Of a DNA stretch of 64,000 bases, positions 35,079 to 44,298 are shown one piece after another. Every line of letters starts with the position of its first letter. The stretch's first letter is position 1. Below the pieces are notes generated by a model. The model saw only the letters and a list, made by a program, of their open reading frames with translations. It had not been told where the DNA came from and ran no database searches. Location: the NCBI RefSeq assembly GCF_001704275.1, contig NZ_CP011533.1, positions 2,170,001 to 2,234,000 of the forward strand, in the 5' to 3' direction. The DNA comes from Streptomyces noursei ATCC 11455. GTDB lineage: Bacteria > Actinomycetota > Actinomycetes > Streptomycetales > Streptomycetaceae. The position numbers and the translations under genes are program-made.

Positions 35079-35165
35079 GTTGCGAGTGACCGTAACGAAC
35101 GAGTGTCGTCGTACGGGCAACGAACCGTACGAAGCAGCAGAAGCAGCAACAGAAAGGGACTTCTC

Positions 35166-36116
35166 ATGAACGCCGTTGATCTCCACGTTGTCCTGGGTGC
35201 CGGGCCGGCCGGCTCGACGCTCGCCGGTGAGCTGGCCCGGCGGGGACACGCGGTCCGTCTCGTCGACCGCTCCGGGACCGGCCCGACCCCCGGCGGAGTC
35301 ACCCGGGTCCGGGGCGACGTCGGCACCGTCGAGGGCGCCCGGGTCGCCATCAAGGGCGCCGCCGTCGTGTACCACTGCGTCAACGTCGCCTACCACCTGC
35401 AGATAGACGTGATGCCGGCCATCCAGCACGCCGTGCTCGGCGCGGTCGAGGCCGAAGGCGCCCGCCTGGTCGTGCTCGACACCCTCTACCCGTACGGCGA
35501 GACCCACGGCCGGGTCATGACCGAGGACACCCCGTGGAACGCGACCAGCGCCAAGGGCAGGATGCGGGCCGCCCTCGACGAGCAGTACCTGGCCGCACAC
35601 CGCGATGGCCGCGCCCGCGTCGTTCTCGGCCGCTCGGCGGACTTCGTCGGCCCCGGCGTGCTCAACTCCACCCTGGGCGGCGCCGTCTTCCCCGGCGCCC
35701 TGACCGGAACCGACGTGCTGGCCCTGGGCGACATCGACCTACCGCACAGCTACACCGACATCCGCAACGTGGCCGCCGGCCTGGCCACCCTGGGAGAGCG
35801 TCCCGACGGCGACGGCCGCGTCTGGCACCTGCCCACCGCCCCCGCCCGGACCACCCGCGAAATACTCCAGCAGATCGAGCGAGCGGTCGGGCATCCCCTG
35901 AAGCTCACCACCATGAGCGAGCCGCGCCCCTTCGGGCCGTTCGACGAGGTGTTCATGGGCTCCTACGCCGAGTTGTTCTACCAGCACACCGAAGCCCAGG
36001 TGATGGACTCCACCGCGTTCCAGGATGCCTTCGGCATCGAGCCGATCGCCCTCGACACGACTCTGGACGACGCGCTCGCCTGGTACCGCTCCTTCCTGGC
36101 TCGGACCCAGCACTGA
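35166..36116 (+). CDS. NAD-dependent epimerase/dehydratase-like protein
   Basis: A 316-residue extended-SDR protein. The nucleotide motif is modified to VLGAGPAGSTLAGELARRG (residues 7-25), followed by RGDVGTVEGARVAIKGAAVV. The usual YxxxK is not obvious: the segment where it belongs reads DTLYPYGE and TSAKGRMRAALDEQ. This pattern is that of NmrA/epimerase-like proteins of Streptomyces that are often induced together with TetR or HxlR regulators. The ATG at 35166 was chosen because upstream codons fall in the promoter region. Substrate and reaction are unknown. Confidence 0.75.
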   Translation: MNAVDLHVVLGAGPAGSTLAGELARRGHAVRLVDRSGTGPTPGGVTRVRGDVGTVEGARVAIKGAAVVYHCVNVAYHLQIDVMPAIQHAVLGAVEAEGARLVVLDTLYPYGETHGRVMTEDTPWNATSAKGRMRAALDEQYLAAHRDGRARVVLGRSADFVGPGVLNSTLGGAVFPGALTGTDVLALGDIDLPHSYTDIRNVAAGLATLGERPDGDGRVWHLPTAPARTTREILQQIERAVGHPLKLTTMSEPRPFGPFDEVFMGSYAELFYQHTEAQVMDSTAFQDAFGIEPIALDTTLDDALAWYRSFLARTQH

Positions 36117-36249
36117 CCGCAGCCACCCGGGCCCTCCGAACACGGCATCACTCACAGAAGGTGAGCGGCGCGATGCTCACGGACGAGGTCGGTGCCCGGG
36201 CGGCGAGGCTGGCGTCGTGGTGCTCTGACCGTGCTGCCGGGCGGAGCGT

Positions 36250-36927
36250 TCAGGCAGACGTCGCGCGGCAGCCGCAGGCGGGTGCCTGTTCGGAGTGAGC
36301 CGGCAGGCCGACCGGCGCCAGGTGATGGACCCGGGCCGGCGGCAGGTTCCCCAACACCGTCTCCGTGCGGAAGGTGTGCCGGCGCAGGATGCCGCGCAGT
36401 GCGCCGAGCCCGGCGAGGGTGCGCTCGCGGTCGGCTCCGTCGGCGAGTGTCCGGCGTACGGTTTCGCCTCCCACGTACCCGAAGAAGGACAGCGTGCCGC
36501 CGGGCCGCAGGGACGCGAGGAGCCGGTCGAAGACGTCCTTCGTCGTGCGGGCGTCGAAGTTGGCGAACGGCAGGCCGCACACGATGGTGTCGTAGGAGCC
36601 GAGTTCGTGTTCCTGGATCAGGCCCGTGTGGGTGCGCACTCGCGGATCACCGGCGTAGGTGTCTCGCAGCAGGGCGGCGAAACGGGGGTTGGCCTCGATC
36701 AGATCCAGGGTGTCCAGTGGGCCGAGTGAGCCGGTGATGTAGCGGGTCACCGCTCCGGTACCGGCCCCCACCTCGAGTACCGCGCGGGGGCGGGCGGGAT
36801 TCGGGATCATGTACCGGGTGAGTGCCCTGCAGAGCCGGGCGCTGCTCGGGGCGATAGCCCCCACGTCCCGTCGCGTCTTCACGTATTCCCGGAGGAACAG
36901 CGTTACTTCAGCCACGCCGCCAACCAT
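36250..36927 (-). CDS. Class I SAM-dependent methyltransferase (PmtA/KsgA-like)
   Basis: A 225-residue methyltransferase. After LFLREYVKTRRDVGAIAPSS (a segment shared with phospholipid N-methyltransferases) comes the SAM motif VLEVGAGTGAVTRYI (about residues 50-64), then LIEANPRFAALL with the acidic residue that binds the ribose, and IVCGLPFANFD as motif IV. PmtA-type enzymes methylate phosphatidylethanolamine; rRNA dimethylases look similar, so the substrate is uncertain. The ATG at 36927 begins just before the conserved region. Confidence 0.8.
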   Translation of the reverse strand: MVGGVAEVTLFLREYVKTRRDVGAIAPSSARLCRALTRYMIPNPARPRAVLEVGAGTGAVTRYITGSLGPLDTLDLIEANPRFAALLRDTYAGDPRVRTHTGLIQEHELGSYDTIVCGLPFANFDARTTKDVFDRLLASLRPGGTLSFFGYVGGETVRRTLADGADRERTLAGLGALRGILRRHTFRTETVLGNLPPARVHHLAPVGLPAHSEQAPACGCRATSA

Positions 36928-37472
36928 CTCTCTAGTGCTTGCGAAATTATCGAGGTGCGAGTGATGACATCTGCTTAGACGGCATGCTCGGCGACATCGT
37001 GCCGAGCAGTGTGCCCTTGAACTGGTAAAACAACTGATGAGCGGCCGAGGAGATGTCGTGAAGGAAACGTGCCGGAGCTGACCGCCTCCCGGCACGCGAT
37101 CCGGCGCAGGCCGGGAAGACCGCTTCACGAGGGCACGGCCGGACCCAGTCGTCATTGCTCTGTTCGGGGTCGCGCCGGCGTTCCCGTGCTGTGGGACGAC
37201 GGCCATGGCAGGACGGAAAGCTCCTGACCGACGTCAACAGCCAGCCCATCGGCTTCGCCCCCTCGGTGGTTCCGCCGCTGCCCGCCGCGGGTGACCACGA
37301 CCAGCCGGCAGGCCCGCGGTACCCGGCCGCGGACCGCCCCAGCCGTCGCCGTACCGCCGGTGAGCCCGACGAACACCGCCGCACCGTCGTGGCACCGCCC
37401 TACGCGGAGCACCGTGCAGCGCGCGACCGTACTGCCGCGACCGACCGACGCCTGACGCGGCGCATGCCTCTG
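36928..37472. other. Intergenic stretch
   Basis: About 545 bases without a gene I can support; open frames are compositionally shadow-like. The 80 bases next to 36928 are AT-richer and probably hold the methyltransferase promoter. Confidence 0.4.
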
Positions 37473-38309
37473 CTACGAGCTGGGGGTCAGATCCTGGAGG
37501 CCGACGACCCGCAGGAGTTCGAGCCGCTGGTACGTCTGCGTGCCCGGCTGCGCCGAGTGGACGACGAGTTGCTGGCCGTGACCGTGGCCGTCGCTGAGCA
37601 GCACTTCGCAGTCGAGGTCGAGGACGCCGACCACGGGGTGCAGGAAGCGCTTCGGCGACGGGCGGCGCACCACGACGTCGTGCGACTCCCAGAGCTCCTC
37701 GAACTCCCCTGACGCGGCGCGGAGTTCGGCCACCAGGGCGGCCGGGCCCGGGTCGTCGGGGCGGGCCGCGGTGACCGCCCGCAGGCTCGCCACGTGCGCG
37801 CGGGCATGCTGCTCGTGGTTCTCGGGCGGGAACAGGTCCCGTGCGCCCGGCACCGTGAACCAGCGGCGGATCACATTGGTCCCGACGTGGTCGCCGGTCA
37901 GGGCCACCGACATCGTGTTCTGCGCGAGCACCTCGCCCCAGTCGCTCAGCACCGACGCCGGGAGGTCGTGCAGCCGGTCCAGGATCAGCAGCAGACCCGG
38001 GCGGACGTGGCCCGAGGAGCCGCCGGGCCGCGGGGGCTCCTGGCCCGCCAGATGGAACAGATGATCGCGCTCGACGTCCGTGAGCCGCAGGGCACGGGCG
38101 AGGGCGGTGAGCATCTGCCGCGAGGGGTGGGAGCCGCGGCGCTGTTCCAGGCGCGTGTAGTAGTCCGTGGACATCCCGGCGAGCTGTGCCACCTCCTCGC
38201 GGCGCAGGCCCGGGGTGCGGCGCCGCGGCCCCGCGCTCAGGCCCACGTCGGAGGGGCCCAGGCGGATGCGGGCGCGGCGCAGGAAGTCGGCGAGTTCGGT
38301 GCGGTTCAC
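37473..38309 (-). CDS. XRE-type regulator with MmyB-like ligand domain
   Basis: A 278-residue regulator. The helix-turn-helix is at about residues 33-70 (LRREEVAQLAGMSTDYYTRLEQ), followed at 105-270 by the MmyB-like PAS-fold domain (LLLILDRLHDLPASVLSDWGEVLAQN, RDLFPPENHEQHARAHVASL, HPVVGVLDLDCEVLL). Members are known to bind fatty acids or other hydrophobic ligands. It is divergent from the next reductase-type gene by 127 bases, a frequent pairing in Streptomyces in which the regulator represses the dehydrogenase or epimerase. Confidence 0.88.
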   Translation of the reverse strand: MNRTELADFLRRARIRLGPSDVGLSAGPRRRTPGLRREEVAQLAGMSTDYYTRLEQRRGSHPSRQMLTALARALRLTDVERDHLFHLAGQEPPRPGGSSGHVRPGLLLILDRLHDLPASVLSDWGEVLAQNTMSVALTGDHVGTNVIRRWFTVPGARDLFPPENHEQHARAHVASLRAVTAARPDDPGPAALVAELRAASGEFEELWESHDVVVRRPSPKRFLHPVVGVLDLDCEVLLSDGHGHGQQLVVHSAQPGTQTYQRLELLRVVGLQDLTPSS

Positions 38310-38436
38310 GGATTCAGGATCCCCCGGCCCCGGACGCCTATCCAGGGAGTGCCGGTCCGTGGATAACCGCGTCTCTCCCGCCGCTCGCGCCGTCCCCGCA
38401 GGCTTGGGGCATGGCTACGACGACGAGGAGGCGGCC

Positions 38437-39291
38437 ATGCTGACGTTGGTGACAGGGGCGACGGGCCAGGTCGGGCGGCGGTTCGTGCCGCGACTGTTGC
38501 AGGGCGCGGTGACTGGCGGCGAGGTGCGGGTCCTGGTGCGGGACGCGGCGCGCGGCGAGCACTTCGCCGAACTCGGCGCCCAGGTGCTGGTCGGCGACCT
38601 GCGCGATGTGGAGGTGCTCGGCAAGGCGACGGCGGGCGTGGACGCGGTGGTGAACGTCGCCGCCGCTTTCCGCGGGGTGCCCGACGAGGAGGCGCGGGCG
38701 GTCAACCGGGACGCGGCCGTCGAGCTGGGCCGGGCCGCGGTGGCCTCGGGCGTCCGACGATTCGTCCAGGTCAGCACCGCGCTGGTGTACGGCAGGGGGC
38801 GCGGCAGGGCGCTGGTCGAGAGCGACGAGACGGTGCCGGGCGGTCATCTCTGGGGCGCCTATCCCGAGTCCAAGTGGGAGGCGGAGCGCGCGCTCGGGGC
38901 GTTGGACGGCCTCGACGACCTGCGCATCGGACGGTTGCCGTTCGTGTACGGCGAGGGGGACCCCCATCTGGCCAACGCGATGGAGTGGGCTCAGAACTGG
39001 CCCGCCATGCAGCGCCTGCACATGGGCCACCACCTGGATGTGGCGCAGGGCCTGCGGCGGTTGCTGTACGCGCCGGGAGCGCACGGCGTCTACAACATCG
39101 CCGACGATGCCCCGGTCACCACGGTCGACCTCTTCCAGTTCCACGGCCTGCCGGTACCGCAGGAGGTGTACGACAAGGACACCCCGGACCAATGGCACAG
39201 CGTGATGTCGACGACCCGCATCCGTCACGAACTGGGCTACCGCCCGCTGATCCCGTCGGTGTGGACGGCGCGGGACGCGGGCGTGCTGTAG
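38437..39291 (+). CDS. NAD-dependent epimerase/dehydratase
   Basis: A 284-residue extended-SDR enzyme. The cofactor motif TGATGQVGRRFV is at residues 6-17; VGDLRDVEVLGKAT and VNVAAAFRGVPDE follow, and the active site reads STALVYGRG and WGAYPESKWEAE with YPESK as the YxxxK. Unlike the paralogue at 35.2 kb, the catalytic residues are present. The ATG follows GAGGAGGCGGCC. It is divergent from the MmyB-type regulator. The substrate is unknown. Confidence 0.83.
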   Translation: MLTLVTGATGQVGRRFVPRLLQGAVTGGEVRVLVRDAARGEHFAELGAQVLVGDLRDVEVLGKATAGVDAVVNVAAAFRGVPDEEARAVNRDAAVELGRAAVASGVRRFVQVSTALVYGRGRGRALVESDETVPGGHLWGAYPESKWEAERALGALDGLDDLRIGRLPFVYGEGDPHLANAMEWAQNWPAMQRLHMGHHLDVAQGLRRLLYAPGAHGVYNIADDAPVTTVDLFQFHGLPVPQEVYDKDTPDQWHSVMSTTRIRHELGYRPLIPSVWTARDAGVL

Positions 39292-39525
39292 CCGGCCTGC
39301 GGCTGAGGGCTCTCGCCGGGGAGACGTGGTCACGTCGGCGTGGAATGCTTTCGCGCTCGCTGTGAACGCCCCTTCGGGGGCACCGTTCCCTTCTCCAGGC
39401 CGCTGAGACCTCGACGTGCGGCCTCGCAGGCGGAGCCGTGCCAGGCCGCACGTCGGGGCGGGGTGAAGGGTTCCGGTACGCCGATGGCGCGTCGCCGGGG
39501 TGCGGCCGCGGAGCTCCTCCGAGGG

Positions 39526-41412
39526 TTATCGGGTCCTGAAGCGGCGGAAGAGGTTCCGGGCCACGTACACGCCCGGACCGCCGAAGCCGACGATGTCGAC
39601 GCGCCCTTCGCCGGTGATGTCGGCGAGGAAGCGGGGGTGGCGGTCGACCCGCCAGGCGCCTGCGTCCTCGTTGTACCCGAACCCTCGGCACACCAACTGG
39701 GCCTGCTCGAACCGGCCGTCGCCGCGGCTGTGCGACACCCAGACCCCCTCGTTGCCGAAGCCGACGATGTCCGGGTTGCCGTCGCCGGTGACGTCGGCGA
39801 GGAACCGAAGGTGCTTGCCGCTCGTCCACCCCTGGGCGATCCCGAAGTCGTTCAGGACGAGCTTCGCGGGCTCGAACGTGCCGTCGCCGCGCCCGCGTGC
39901 GACGACGACGCCCTGCGGGCCGAACCCGACGATGTCGGGTGTTCCGCCAGCGGTGGTCCTGAGCAGGAACCGGGGGTGCTCCTCGACCGATTTCCACCCC
40001 TGGTCGACCCCGAAGTCGTCGAGGACGTACAGGGGGTCGGCGAACGTCCCGTCCTCGTCCTGGTGCGACACCCAGACGCCGTCGTCGTGGCAGCCGACGA
40101 TGTCGAGCCTGCCGTCACCGGTGGTGTCGACGAGGAAGCGCGGATGCTTGTCGGCCAGCCACCCGCCCGCCTTCTCGTCGTGGCCGAACGCCCGGAGAAC
40201 GGGTTCGTCGCCGATGGGTGCGAACTTTCCTTCCTCGTCCTGGAGCGACAGCCAGACGCCGTCGTCGTGGCAGCCGACCACGTCCAGCCTGCCGTCACCG
40301 GTGGTGTCGACGAGGAAGCGCGGATGCTTGTCGGCCAGCCACCCGCCGGCCTGCTCGCCGTGGCCGAACGCCTTGAGGGCCGGCTCGCCGCCCGCGGGCG
40401 CGAACGTCCCGTCCTCGCCTTTGGGGGACAACCGGACACCGTCGGCGGCGAGCACGACGACATCGGGCTTGCCGTCGCCCGTCGTGTCCGCGAAAGTCCA
40501 CAGGTCTTCGGGGCTCGCGGAGGGTACGGGCGGGTGCAGCACGCGCTCCTCGTCGTCGAAGGTGCCGTCGCCTCGGCTGGACGACGTCGCGGCCCCTTCC
40601 GCGAGCTTGAGCCCGACGATGTCCGCCCGCTTGGCTCCCGTGGTGTCGGCGAGGAAGCGCGCACCGGCCCCGGCCCACCAGCCCGGTTGCCCACCGGGGA
40701 ACGGGGCATCCCCTGCCCGAGCGAAGCCGGGAGCTTGGGGAAGGGTGACCCCTTCGCTCTTCCACCCCCCGGCGTCCTCGTCGCTCCCGAACTGCTCCAG
40801 GACCAGGAGCATGTTGCTGAAGGAGGGCGTCGCGCCGGGGGCCGGCCGCAGTGCGGTCGAGGGGGCCAGCCGCCAGGACCGGCGGCCGTTCCAGTGGCCC
40901 AGTGCCGACCAGCGCAGCACGGGGTCGCTGGTGCGCTCGGGCTCGGCCGGCACGAACCGCCACCGCTGGCTCTCCGCGCTGTCGTCGTGCTCGCGCAGGA
41001 CGATCCCGGTTGCGTCCGCGCCGGGGTCGGCGAGATCGAGGACGGCGCCGTCGGTCGCGCCCTCGATGAAGTAGAGGCCCGCTTCGCCCTCAACGGGGAC
41101 GACGTGCCACCGCTGGCTCTGATTGCCGTCGGCGGCATCCGACTGGCGGACGGCGCGGTCCGCGGCGGCGGGGTCGTCGAGCACCTGGCCGCTGACCGCG
41201 TTGCGGATCACATATGCCTGATTGTCCTCTGCTTCCTCGCCTTGCGCGGCCGGCACGGGGGCGAGCTGCCACTGCTCCGGGCTCGGGCCGCCATCGGGGA
41301 AGTCGCGGACGACGAGCACCCCGTCCGCGCTCGGCGCGGCCTCGGCGCCGAGCGGCTTCCCCGTGGCGGCGTTGACGATCTCCAGTTTCAGTTCTTCGAT
41401 GGGCACGGGCAT
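39526..41412 (-). CDS. Ricin-type lectin plus FG-GAP/VCBS beta-propeller
   Basis: A 628-residue two-part protein. Residues 10-155 form a ricin-type beta-trefoil (QWQLAPVP, NAVSGQVLDD, QSQRWHVVPVEGEAGLYFI, LREHDDSAESQRWRFVP). Residues 195-620 hold about seven blades, each near the pattern RFLADTTGDGRLDIVGFG with GVWVS and GDGTF, similar to FG-GAP/VCBS and PVL-type lectin repeats; two blades are almost identical at the DNA level (around 40.1 and 40.3 kb). No signal peptide or anchor is visible. It is second in a minus-strand pair with another lectin-like gene, divergent from the pore-forming-toxin candidate. A carbohydrate-binding partner is likely. Confidence 0.75.
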   Translation of the reverse strand: MPVPIEELKLEIVNAATGKPLGAEAAPSADGVLVVRDFPDGGPSPEQWQLAPVPAAQGEEAEDNQAYVIRNAVSGQVLDDPAAADRAVRQSDAADGNQSQRWHVVPVEGEAGLYFIEGATDGAVLDLADPGADATGIVLREHDDSAESQRWRFVPAEPERTSDPVLRWSALGHWNGRRSWRLAPSTALRPAPGATPSFSNMLLVLEQFGSDEDAGGWKSEGVTLPQAPGFARAGDAPFPGGQPGWWAGAGARFLADTTGAKRADIVGLKLAEGAATSSSRGDGTFDDEERVLHPPVPSASPEDLWTFADTTGDGKPDVVVLAADGVRLSPKGEDGTFAPAGGEPALKAFGHGEQAGGWLADKHPRFLVDTTGDGRLDVVGCHDDGVWLSLQDEEGKFAPIGDEPVLRAFGHDEKAGGWLADKHPRFLVDTTGDGRLDIVGCHDDGVWVSHQDEDGTFADPLYVLDDFGVDQGWKSVEEHPRFLLRTTAGGTPDIVGFGPQGVVVARGRGDGTFEPAKLVLNDFGIAQGWTSGKHLRFLADVTGDGNPDIVGFGNEGVWVSHSRGDGRFEQAQLVCRGFGYNEDAGAWRVDRHPRFLADITGEGRVDIVGFGGPGVYVARNLFRRFRTR

Positions 41413-41479
41413 CGTGGTGCCTCTTCCAGGCGGTAAGGGCGTTGGCTCGGGACGGGTTCGGCGCGACGGTGACCGCGGA

Positions 41480-42199
41480 TCACGTGAAGACGTGGTGGTA
41501 CGGGACGTTCCACTCGCTGGGCAGCCGCGGGTAGAACGTGTTGATGACCGTCCCGGTGAAGTCCCCGCCCCAGTTGTAGGTGAGACGCACCTCGCTGTCG
41601 GCCGTCACCGCATGGTCCTTGAACCCGAGGATGGCGTCGGGGTGGGTGATCGGCACGAACGTGATCCCGCCCCACGGCGTCACCGTGACGACCCACAGCT
41701 GGGTGTCCTCGGGCGCACCGTTCTTCCCGCGCCACAGGTCGCCGACCTTGTCGGGCAGGCCCACCTGGACGGTGTCGGCCGTGCTCTTCGGGGCCTCCTG
41801 GTGGACGGTGATGCGCCTGCGCTGCGGCTTCGGCGCGCCGTCGTCGCCGCGCCCGGCGTCGGTGTCGCCCGCACCGGCGGGTGCGGGCGACACCTGGCCC
41901 GCGGCGCTCTCGATGAAGTACAGCGGTCGCTGCCCGAAGTAGCCGGCGGGCGTGATGTACCAGAGGTGGCCCTGCGCTTCCTTGGTGTCCGGGTCGAGCG
42001 CGGTGGCCAGTTTGACCCCCTTGTCGTGGCTCTCCTCCTTCAGCTCGGCGGGCCGCAGGTAGCCGCCGTTGAAGGCGTGCACGAGCATGACCGGCCGGTT
42101 TTCGAGCAGCGCCGCCACGATGGCGTTGTCGTAGCTGTTCACCGCCACCGGGCCGCCGACCACCAAATTCGACATCGTCGTGCGTTCTTGGGTGTACAT
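41480..42199 (-). CDS. Ricin-B-like lectin-domain protein
   Basis: A 239-residue protein from an ATG preceded by GGTGAGG. The first 100 residues resemble a beta-trefoil lectin: VNSYDNAIVAALL, GGYLRPAELKEES, LATALDPDTKEAQGHLWYI and RPLYFIESAAGQV. The following linker is rich in Gly, Asp and Ala, and the rest is a beta-rich domain with DLWRGKNGAPEDTQLWVV and SEVRLTYNWGGDFTG. There is no signal peptide. It lies 67 bases upstream of the ricin/propeller gene in the same orientation. The C-terminal half may bind the pore-forming protein or a membrane; that is inference. Confidence 0.6.
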   Translation of the reverse strand: MYTQERTTMSNLVVGGPVAVNSYDNAIVAALLENRPVMLVHAFNGGYLRPAELKEESHDKGVKLATALDPDTKEAQGHLWYITPAGYFGQRPLYFIESAAGQVSPAPAGAGDTDAGRGDDGAPKPQRRRITVHQEAPKSTADTVQVGLPDKVGDLWRGKNGAPEDTQLWVVTVTPWGGITFVPITHPDAILGFKDHAVTADSEVRLTYNWGGDFTGTVINTFYPRLPSEWNVPYHHVFT

Positions 42200-42626
42200 C
42201 GCGTAAACCTCACCTGTTCCGAATGTGGAGAGCAATGCGTCGTGCGCTCGGTTCAGTGCTTTATCGCGCCGAATTTCTTCGGGCTCAATCGCCCTCGATG
42301 GAGACGGCTCGAAAGCGATGGGACGGCCGAATCGAATACCCTCACCCGCGTCAACCCGCCCACGTCAACACCCGAGGCCGCAGCGCCCGCAGGCAGGACT
42401 GCCGGAAAGCAATTGATCGGGTGATTGGCGGCGCTTCAACCTACCTTCGGCTGCTGCGAGTTGAGAACCTTCACCGAACCCCGACCACTCGATTGGGTGA
42501 ATGCCCGGACTCATCGTTTGGGTGACGGGGCCCGCGGTAATTTCGATTGTCGGGACATGCACAGATGCCTGTTACCGACTTAACGTTCACCGAGCGCAGT
42601 TCGACCAGATCAGTCGAGGACGGGGA
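42200..42626. promoter_or_regulatory. Divergent promoter region of the lectin/toxin locus
   Basis: About 430 bases between the two divergent transcription units. The sequence is AT-richer next to both starts (for example TTCGGGC and GTGATTGGCGGC stretches) and holds no supported gene. CGAGGACGGGGA just before 42627 is the ribosome-binding site of the toxin gene. Confidence 0.45.
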
Positions 42627-43727
42627 ATGCCTTCCAACGCGTACAACCTGGAACGGGCCAAGCGCCAGCCGCTGACGAAAAAGAACCTGCGGGAACTCAA
42701 TATCGAGCAGACCTGGCAGTCCATCCTGGACCACCCCAACCTGGTCTACGTCGACGACTACGGCGTGCGGCACAAGCCCGTCGGGTTCTCCCTGAACAAG
42801 TCGAGCTTCGGCACCTTCCCCGGGTCCGCCTTCAATCTGGGCTGGCTCGCCTACATGAACCTCGGGGAGCCGCTGATCGAGGAGCGGGGCAACATCAGCC
42901 AGCCCCCGCCCGACACGTTCTCCTCGCGCGCCTACGTCAACCGCAGCCAGACATCCGAGATGACCTTCACCGACTCGGTCGATTTCACCGTGTCGAACGG
43001 GGTCACCTGGTCACTCCAGGGAGATGCCAAGCTCACCTTCGGCGGCAGCGTCGGCGCGTCACTCCAGTTGCAGTTGCAGAACCAGCTCCGGCTGGACCTC
43101 CAGTCGCAACTCCAGACGCAGTGCCAGAACGAGATGGCGAACCGGAACACGGACACCGTGACCAACAAGAACAGCAAGGACAGCGTCGGCGTCGACAAAG
43201 CCCACGCCACCGAGACGTCCACGAGGAATGCCGTGACGAACTCCGCGTCGAACTCGATGACGAACTCGGTGGGGTTCACGACCACGGGCAGCGCCACCGG
43301 CAACGCCTCGCTCAACGCGCAGCTGGCGCTGGGTATCGCAGCCTCCGTCGGCGGCTCCCTGACCACCAGCTGGGCCTCGAAATCGCAGATCTCCGGCAAG
43401 GTTCCGCCGGGCTCCCGGGTGACGACCATCGTCACGCAGCGGCGTACCCGCAAGCAGTACTCCTACGAGATCCCGGTGACCTTCTCCGGGCTGCTCGCGG
43501 TGCAGTACGCCGTACCGGTGGCGGTCCTGTCTCCCCCGCAGACCCGGAACTACCCCGGCCTCGACCACGTCGTCGCCCGCGACCTCGGTGACATCGACCT
43601 GGCCGGCGGCAACGGCTTCCGCATGAAGGGGCTGGCCGAAGTCGTCTCGGCCCTGGAGGTCCACCACACGATGTTCGACGGCGAGAGCCTGACCGGCAGC
43701 GAACGAGAACTGCACAAGAAGCCTTGA
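42627..43727 (+). CDS. ETX/MTX2 (aerolysin-like) pore-forming-toxin candidate
   Basis: A 366-residue protein with the features of beta-pore-forming toxins of the ETX/MTX2 group. Residues 95-245 alternate Ser/Thr and hydrophobic residues (SEMTFTDSVDFTVSNGVTWS, NSASNSMTNSVGFTTTGSAT), as in the insertion hairpin. The segment GKVPPGSRVTTIVTQRRTRKQYSYEI-like (about 265-290) matches the family hallmark after the hairpin. Gln-rich repeats (QLQLQNQLRLDLQSQLQ) precede it. There is no signal peptide, unlike most secreted toxins. It is followed by a small gene and an NHL/ricin gene in the same direction. Pore formation is inferred. Confidence 0.65.
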   Translation: MPSNAYNLERAKRQPLTKKNLRELNIEQTWQSILDHPNLVYVDDYGVRHKPVGFSLNKSSFGTFPGSAFNLGWLAYMNLGEPLIEERGNISQPPPDTFSSRAYVNRSQTSEMTFTDSVDFTVSNGVTWSLQGDAKLTFGGSVGASLQLQLQNQLRLDLQSQLQTQCQNEMANRNTDTVTNKNSKDSVGVDKAHATETSTRNAVTNSASNSMTNSVGFTTTGSATGNASLNAQLALGIAASVGGSLTTSWASKSQISGKVPPGSRVTTIVTQRRTRKQYSYEIPVTFSGLLAVQYAVPVAVLSPPQTRNYPGLDHVVARDLGDIDLAGGNGFRMKGLAEVVSALEVHHTMFDGESLTGSERELHKKP

Positions 43728-43784
43728 CCGGGCGGGCGACACCACCACCGCGCCGCCGCCACGAGACAACCAGGGGCAACGACC

Positions 43785-44267
43785 ATGGTGTTCGACAACA
43801 TCTTCGGCTCCGCGGGCAAGAGCGCGGGGCTCTTCTCCGTGACCACCGACAGCGCCAAGCCGCAACCGGGCACGGGCGTCGACTTCGAGGACTCCGACGA
43901 CGACACCTACGACGACAGGAGCACGAGCCTGTTCGACAGCGCGATCCACGGGGCCAACTCCCGCGCGAAGATCGTGCAGGAGCAGTCGCCCGAAGCGCGG
44001 GCCGTCCTGGGCTTCCTCGGCTCCTTCATCCAGACCACCCAGGCGTCGGCCCATGCGCAGGCCCAGTACGCCCAGGATCCCGGCTCGGTGTCCAAGGCGG
44101 CGTCCGCCGGCATGCGGGAGTCGAGCGCGACGGTGACGGAGCACAGCGGCCTTCAGAAGGACGAGGACCTGGAGAACAGGCCGAAGAAGAGCGACTTCGC
44201 CAAGGCACCCAAGGCAGCCAAACCGACCGCCGACGACCCGTCCGTCTCCAACGACAACCGCTCGTAG
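43785..44267 (+). CDS. Small acidic protein of the lectin/toxin locus
   Basis: A 160-residue hydrophilic protein, Asp/Ser/Lys-rich, with one stretch that may be helical (ARAVLGFLGSFIQTTQASAHA, about residues 68-88). The N-terminus MVFDNIFGSAGKSAGLFSV and the acidic patch FEDSDDDTYDD are notable. No family was recognised. It lies between the toxin and NHL-ricin genes (57 and 31 bases away) in one apparent operon, so it may be a chaperone, immunity or assembly factor; this is a guess from position only. Confidence 0.55.
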   Translation: MVFDNIFGSAGKSAGLFSVTTDSAKPQPGTGVDFEDSDDDTYDDRSTSLFDSAIHGANSRAKIVQEQSPEARAVLGFLGSFIQTTQASAHAQAQYAQDPGSVSKAASAGMRESSATVTEHSGLQKDEDLENRPKKSDFAKAPKAAKPTADDPSVSNDNRS

Positions 44268-44298
44268 CACGCGGTCAGTGAACGGTGAAGGGATGACG

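Noticed and set aside
40295..40963. Alternative frames inside the FG-GAP propeller gene
   Set aside because: They arise from the internal DNA repeats; the 39526-41412 frame gives regular beta-propeller blades.
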